DNA from: Neoconidiobolus thromboides FSU 785
Taxonomy: Eukaryota; Entomophthoromycota; Entomophthoromycetes; Entomophthorales; Neoconidiobolaceae
Assembly (NCBI GenBank): GCA_025603075.1
Contig: MU626266.1
Span: 1 to 64,000 of the forward strand
DNA: 64,000 nucleotides
Direction of reading: 5' to 3'
Position 1 is the first letter of the stretch; each line of letters starts with the position of its first letter. Below the pieces are notes generated by a model that made no database searches, was not told where the DNA came from, and saw only the letters and a program-made list of their open reading frames with translations. This document shows, one piece after another, positions 58,354-64,000 of this stretch. The position numbers and the translations under genes were made by a program.

Positions 58354-61300
58354 TTATCCTTGAGGTTTAATTCTAGTAGTATCATATGATCGAACCACTT
58401 CCGTTTGTCCAGATTCATTTTGCGAAAATGCAAACCCTCTACCTTTACGCATCCTCTGGATCATACGTACCTTATGTACTGCCTTACGGAATCTTTCCAT
58501 TCTGGGTCGATAATCCGGTATATTAAATTTCTGAATCTCTTGTACAATATGGTATGATCTAGGGCGCCACATACGTTGGATACTAAATTAAGTTAATAAA
58601 TTAAAAAAAAAAGTAATATAAACTTACTATTTCCAGAAATAATCTCTTGATAAACATATGCATGGAATAATAAGAATGGTCATCCAAAAGTATCCAGAAC
58701 TAAAGATTATAGGTACCAATCCATTGTATTCATTAGCCAAGTTAACTCTAGGTGCTACTGACCCATAGATACTAAACACGATAAACCAAATAATTAATGA
58801 GCCTGGAATGGCCATGACGGTATACTTGGTCCAATTGCTATTTGAGTTAATTAGTTATTTAATTAATAAATAAAGGCTTATAATTACTCTGTTAACAATG
58901 CAGCTTTACAAAGCACTGTTACCAACACTGTAGAGTAAATGGTAACACCCATATATTCATATCCTCCCATATAACCAATGCCAAACAGTGGTATACCTGT
59001 GTTGAAAGAAAGCACAATTACGAAAAACAAGATCTAAAAGGGGTTGATTAATAAATGATAAATAATAATAATAATATGTAATACTATTGAATGAATGATA
59101 GCATTGATTGTTGATCCCCAGAACGTTTTAACATTGAAAATTAATTTTTTTTGTCCAATTTTATACATTTCCGGATAACGATCCAACATCCTAGCTGACA
59201 CATGTTGATCAAAGATACCAATCATTAAAGGTGGGAATACGGTGAATAAAACATTGTAAAATGTACTCGTCCATGATTCATAAACAGTTTGTCCTGAAAA
59301 AGCATTAAAAAAGGTAAAGAAAAATTGGGTCATATTAAGACAAATATTCTTATAAAATGAAAACAAAATAAGTCGACTCAATCGTTGGTATGACCATGCT
59401 CCATGTACTAATAATAACTTCCTAAGGAATCGAAATTGTGAAATAGCAAAATCTGATGATCGAGCTGCTTGAAGCCCTTCCATCCCGTTAATTCCAACAC
59501 CCACGTGGGCTGCTTGGATCATACTTACATCATTAGCACCATCACCTATAGCTAGGGTGATAGCAGACGATTTCTTTTTTACAAGTTTGACTATCAAAGC
59601 TTTTTGTAATGGAGAAACACGACAACAAACGACAGCTTTGCATTTGGTTGCTAAATCATAAAACAAAGCTTCACATTCATTGCTCAATGCAAAATTAAGT
59701 GTTTTTCCATCAATAATAAGCGCTAAAGATTCAACCCCGGCATCCCTTGCAGCGCCACTTTGTAAAGCATCCAGTTTTTTTTCAAGTAAACGTCTAAGTC
59801 CATCAGAGGTGTCTTCATTACAAACAACCAAAGTCATATCCTCCTGTAATAGTTTACAAGAGAATCCTATATTAATTGCTGTCTCTTGACGATCTCCAGT
59901 TAAAACCCAAATCTTAATTCCTGCCTGCGCAAGTGTAAAAATTGTTTCAGGCACTCCATCTTGTAATTTATCTTCAATCGCAGTTGCCCCAATTAATATC
60001 AAATCTTTTTCTATTAATTCTGCTGCTTTGTCCAATTCTTCCCCTCGATTATCTAATGTAGTGGCTGCTCTATCAAATACTTTACACCATTCTTGATATT
60101 CATCTTCATCAAGTTCGCGTACTGCCATACATAAAGTTCGTAATCCATCACAAGCATAGTCTTCTAACTGTCTTAAAGTAGTATCAATTATCTTTGAAGA
60201 TGAACTTTCCTTTGCCAATCTTTCTAAAATTACGGTATCTGCTCCTTTTACATATAATTTAAGAGTTCCATCTGGACATCTGAAGATAGCTGACATACGC
60301 TTACGAGTTGAGTTAAATTCACAAACGTTTAAAAGTTGATATTCCAACGATTCTCCGTTTCTTTCAATTGTGACTGATTTGGGCCTTCTAGTAGTAAAAA
60401 CATAACCTAACGTGGCTGCTCCCTCAACAAGGGCACCTTCATCTGGGGAAGCTGCTTGATAGATAAAAGCTAAAATAATTAGTTTAATCCTTTAATTTAT
60501 TTAAAAAAAACTTACTTCCATCTGGTTTCTTTTCAGGAATTACAGTATGACAAATCGACAAAAGTACAAAAAAATCGTCAATAAATCTACCTTGAGGAGT
60601 ATTGTTAACCACTTCTGATTTTAATGTTTCAAAATCATATTTTGCAATATCTTCATCGTTTCCAAGTTTAATTTTGCCAGGTTCTACTTTTTCTACATAA
60701 GGGATGCCATTGATTATACACTCTTTGAACTCCATGATATTACATGTTAATGTACCAGTTTTATCCGAAAATATATACTCAATCTATGATTTTTATATTA
60801 AAAATGATTTAAGGACTATAAAAAAGCTTACTTGTCCTAACTCTTCAACTAAGGAAGAAGTTCTTGCCAATGCTGGTGTATCTGATTTTGCATAATACAT
60901 ATCTAGATCTGAATTGATAAGCTCAGACTGTTGAAATTTTACCACTTCAATAGTAACGATAAGTCTAAAAACAGTTTGATAAAAGAATGTGTTTAAAGTA
61001 TATAGACTTACGAAATGGGAATTAAATTATTTAACAAAATAATAAATGTCAAAATATTCCTTCCAAAATTGGCCCAATTTTGTGAGGCTGTATTTGCTTG
61101 AAGTAGATAGCCCATCTGAGAACTTTTAGTATACTAAAAAAGTATTAATTTAAGTTTTCTAAATTGGAATTATTTTTCCTACTGCATAGTAAAGATTCAT
61201 TGACGAACAAAACAAAGCCATAACCAATAAGATAATAAAAAGATATGCAATTTGAGTGTTTGTCATTCTAACCATATTTGTAATCTTAATAGGAGCTGAA

Positions 61301-62555
61301 GAAGCATTACGCATAAGTTTGGTGTCATGCCCAGTGAAAATAACAGCTGCATAAACCCAATCTGTATTTCTTAACATTGCACCCTAAAAAATAGCATTAA
61401 AGTTAATCAAACCTTTATACTATTAATAAATACCCTTAATAAAATTTGAGTAGGATCTAAAGGTAGTTGTTTTTCGGTCCCATTAATATTCATAATTAAT
61501 GTTCCGGTATAAGTATATAAACTATCATTTGGGCCTTCGGATTTAATCATCCCTATTAAATAAATCTGAATTATATTCTCTATTAACAAACGGACTTAAT
61601 TACCTTTTAAACTAGCAATTTGAGAGGGAGAGATTAAATCGGAAGTTTCTGAAAGCGCTTGTTTCACTTTTAAATTTGTTTCACTATTAAAAATTAATTT
61701 TGCAAAAAAAAACAATTCATGTAAAAACAAACCCGTCTAAATTGGAAGTTTCAATATAACATAGACCTTCTGGTTCAGAGCTTGAAAGTAAAAGTAAATC
61801 TGAAGGAAAATTTTCAAAATTTTCTATCCTAACAATATCGCCCACCTTAATTTCGCTCCATGAGAGCTCTTCAAACACTTCATTCCTTAATACCTTTGTT
61901 TTGCGGGAATTGGTTTCATGATCCGACTTATGTCTTTTATAATCCTCAATGACTTCTTTGATACCTGTAAAAAATAAGACCACGCACAGCGGCACTATCG
62001 TACTGTATTTATTTGTTGGTGAAATATCTGGTATTAACTAAACTTTGTATTAGTTTCAAATTTTAAATTTGGTTTTAAATTTACCTGAATGATTGAAGTA
62101 AATAAGAAGAAAATATTGGCATAATTTGAAAACTGCTCAAATAAAAACTTTGGTAAAAAAGTCAATATATTATACTTTGATGTTGCTATTGAATTCTTCA
62201 AAAAACCACTATTCATACTTCCATTATTTAAATAAATGTCTCTAGGTATACTAGGCCTTGGTCGATTAGCCAAATCCTTTAACGTCTGTATCATACCACT
62301 AAACATGCTTTTGCTTGGTTTCTCATTTTTATATTCTTGTTCCGTATTGTTAATACCTCTATCATTGATAAGGTTTGTTGCTGACATCTCATATCCTTGA
62401 TTTTCTACCGAACGTGAATTCCTTGAACCATCGGTATTGGTTGTGAATTCAGAAGACATGGAGGGGTGTTTGACGTTTAAATTATTTCTTGCCATATTTC
62501 CAGTGTTTGCACTGGAAGCACTCAAGTCGTCAAAATCAGATTGAAAAGGATTCAC
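58354..62555 (-). CDS. DRS2: P4-ATPase aminophospholipid flippase, DRS2 type (about 1202-1222 aa)
   Basis: Flips phosphatidylserine/ethanolamine to the cytosolic leaflet of trans-Golgi and endosomal membranes. Twelve exons join in phase: 62495(or 62555)-62085, 62037-61733, 61683-61604, 61552-61434, 61383-61183, 61133-61012, 60964-60832, 60783-60516, 60469-59085, 59033-58888, 58837-58628, 58582-58354. Landmarks: DGET in the actuator, PISL in TM4 (lipid-path motif), DKTGTLT phosphorylation site, KGAD nucleotide-binding, GDGANDV hinge, then six C-terminal helices. The tail has GFAFSQ, the autoinhibitory motif of DRS2 proteins, and VVRSYDTT. Intron 59084-59034 is 51 nt and contains an in-frame TAG, so unspliced RNA would be stopped. 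ATG 62495 is the first Met. The frame extends 20 codons upstream (NPFQSDFDD) without an ATG, but an acceptor-like CAAAG precedes TGAATCC, so an upstream exon ending in A would create ATG. Confidence 0.93.
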
Positions 62556-63530
62556 TTTGAAAAATTAGTGGATTTAAAAGTTAGAGTTGGAATCCTAATA
62601 TAGCTTAATAGTTCTCAATCCTTTAATTTAAAGGGAATGTTAAGCCACTTAAAATAGGTTTTACTTGCTTGTCTACCAAGAAATAATCGTTTGGCGGTTG
62701 GACTTGAGTAGCCAATCATTATAGCCATTTCAAACGATTTTTCTGCTTCATAAATAATTTCACCGTACCTTGGGTTTTCTAATTTCTTTGTTATCAAATA
62801 TTAGCAGCAATAGCAGAGCATTTTTCTATATTTGGTAAGCACAATGCTTTTTTATTGATTATGCTTAAGAAATATATTAATTTGTTATTTAACCCTCTCA
62901 GTTACGAAAATAAATACAATATTGTTAGATAAAACCAGATAAAATATGTTTGTTTTTATTTATCTATTGAACAATAATAAATGTTATCAAGCAGGTATCG
63001 CTCTTAAAGATTACAAAGCTCATTCGCCTTTGTTTAGAAAATGATTTTTAATATTAATAATATATTTACTGTTAGTATCTAAATTAGATTTTAAATATAA
63101 TTATAGTAAGATTAAATTAGAAAGGGTAGAAAAAACCATCTATATTGATAACATGTTACAAATTATAAATTTGTAAGTATTCCCATTATTTATAGCTTTA
63201 ACAATAATAAAATCTTATATAATTTAGATTGTAGCTTAAAAAGGTAACTAATTTTAAATAATTTTACAAAAATTTCCTTTTTGCTATGAAAATGGATATC
63301 AATATTGAAATAAAAATAAGCTATTTTATTTAGCAATATAAATTAAAGCTTTCGGACTTAATAATAGGGATAAATATTGTGTCTAAGTATATGCTCTAGC
63401 ATTCACATTATTAAAAATAAGTTTAATTCTAAATCTTAAAGATTAAAGGTCCCATTTTTAAAAACTGATCCAAATTAAATAAAAAATTATAGCAGAGTTT
63501 ATAATTTACAAGATTGTTTTAATATAAAAA
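62556..63530. promoter_or_regulatory. Divergent upstream region, DRS2 / mL54
   Basis: It separates two outward-facing genes, so it should contain both promoters and possibly a 5' exon of DRS2. An open frame on the minus strand at 62615-62797 (FEMAIMIGYSSPTAKRLF) has no ATG start or clear splice partner and I do not call it a gene. Confidence 0.4.
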
Positions 63531-63924
63531 ATGAGTTTATTTAAACACGGTCTCTATAGAGTGAAAACAACAGAAATAACAAGGGGAGTATTTAATTTAA
63601 GAAGGTTACAAAGCAATAAAACTGAAGCCACTACAAATGAAGGTAATTTCATCACAATTAAATAATAATTAATTGGATAATTAATATTTAGTAGAAAAAA
63701 ATGTCAGACCAGCATCTTCAGTGCCACATGGAACCGTACTCAAAGGAATAAATTTTATGAAGGGAAAGAGCGATCCTATGGCTAAAGACGATAATGAATA
63801 TCCAGAATGGTTATGGACACTTTTAGATGCCAAAGTTAAAAATGATGATGTCTTTTCAAGAGAATATCAACGTAAAGTTAACAAGGATGCTATTAAAGCT
63901 AAGAACTTTTTAAAGAAACGTTAA
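63531..63924 (+). CDS. MRPL54: Mitochondrial large-subunit ribosomal protein mL54 (114 aa)
   Basis: Component of the mitochondrial large ribosomal subunit (yeast name MRPL37). Exons 63531-63642 and 63692-63924 give 115 codons. The basic N-terminus (LFKHGLYRVKTTEITRGVFN) is a mitochondrial targeting signal. The conserved core is VPHGTVLKGINFMKGKSDPM, then EYPEWLWTLLDAK, and the C-terminus is a basic helix (VNKDAIKAKNFLKKR). Length is normal for the family. The 49-nt intron splits a Val codon. Confidence 0.93.
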
Positions 63925-64000
63925 TAGTATTTATAAAAGAGAAAAAGAATAAAGTTTTCATTAGAATTAAATTTAAATTTCATTTAAATATTTTGAAACA

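Noticed and set aside
62615-62797. 60-residue open frame upstream of DRS2
   Set aside because: No ATG start, no in-phase splice to DRS2, no recognisable motif.

Overview
The window is a very AT-rich piece of a fungal nuclear genome. Genes are split by short GT-AG introns, mostly 45-80 nt, with CTAAT/TTAAT branch-like motifs. The standard code gives full-length reconstructions of conserved eukaryotic proteins. Zn2Cys6 regulators, a fungal-type CPD photolyase, a DRS2-type flippase, ceramide glucosyltransferase and several small seven-helix receptors suggest an early-diverging filamentous fungus, possibly Conidiobolus-like. That placement is inference; no database search was possible.

Layout. 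1-8.9 kb is a decaying receptor/surface-gene zone: a Git3/cAR-like receptor with an in-frame stop (1-620), an eroded membrane protein (about 3.2-4.1 kb), and a tandem pair of rhodopsin-like receptors of which one is dead (4.75-5.8 kb) and one intact (6.69-7.6 kb). 9.2-13.6 kb holds tripeptidyl peptidase II, converging with a DcpS decapping scavenger (13.6-14.9 kb). 15-32 kb is gene-poor: a decayed gene, an unrecognised 383-residue protein, a secreted Cys-rich protein with a dead paralogue, a truncated kelch protein and a ceramide glucosyltransferase. 32.5-40.5 kb holds a TENA/THI-4 protein and two paralogous Zn2Cys6 regulators around an unrecognised nine-exon gene. 43-52 kb holds a membrane kelch protein, the exosome subunit RRP40, and a photolyase between two paralogous receptors. 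52.8-62.5 kb holds a large Sel1-repeat protein and a DRS2-type flippase, followed by mitochondrial ribosomal protein mL54.

The main non-gene signal is a family of about 20 short (about 105 bp) inverted-repeat elements, called element A here, with ends reading TATGGGGATGT...ACATCCCCATA. They are MITE-like, lie only between 4.2 and 41.2 kb, sit close to the fast-evolving surface and secreted genes, and one supplies the 3' end of the dead receptor. The housekeeping stretch from 41.2 to 64 kb has none. The two halves look like a small two-compartment genome: repeat-rich with gene decay, versus conserved and repeat-free.
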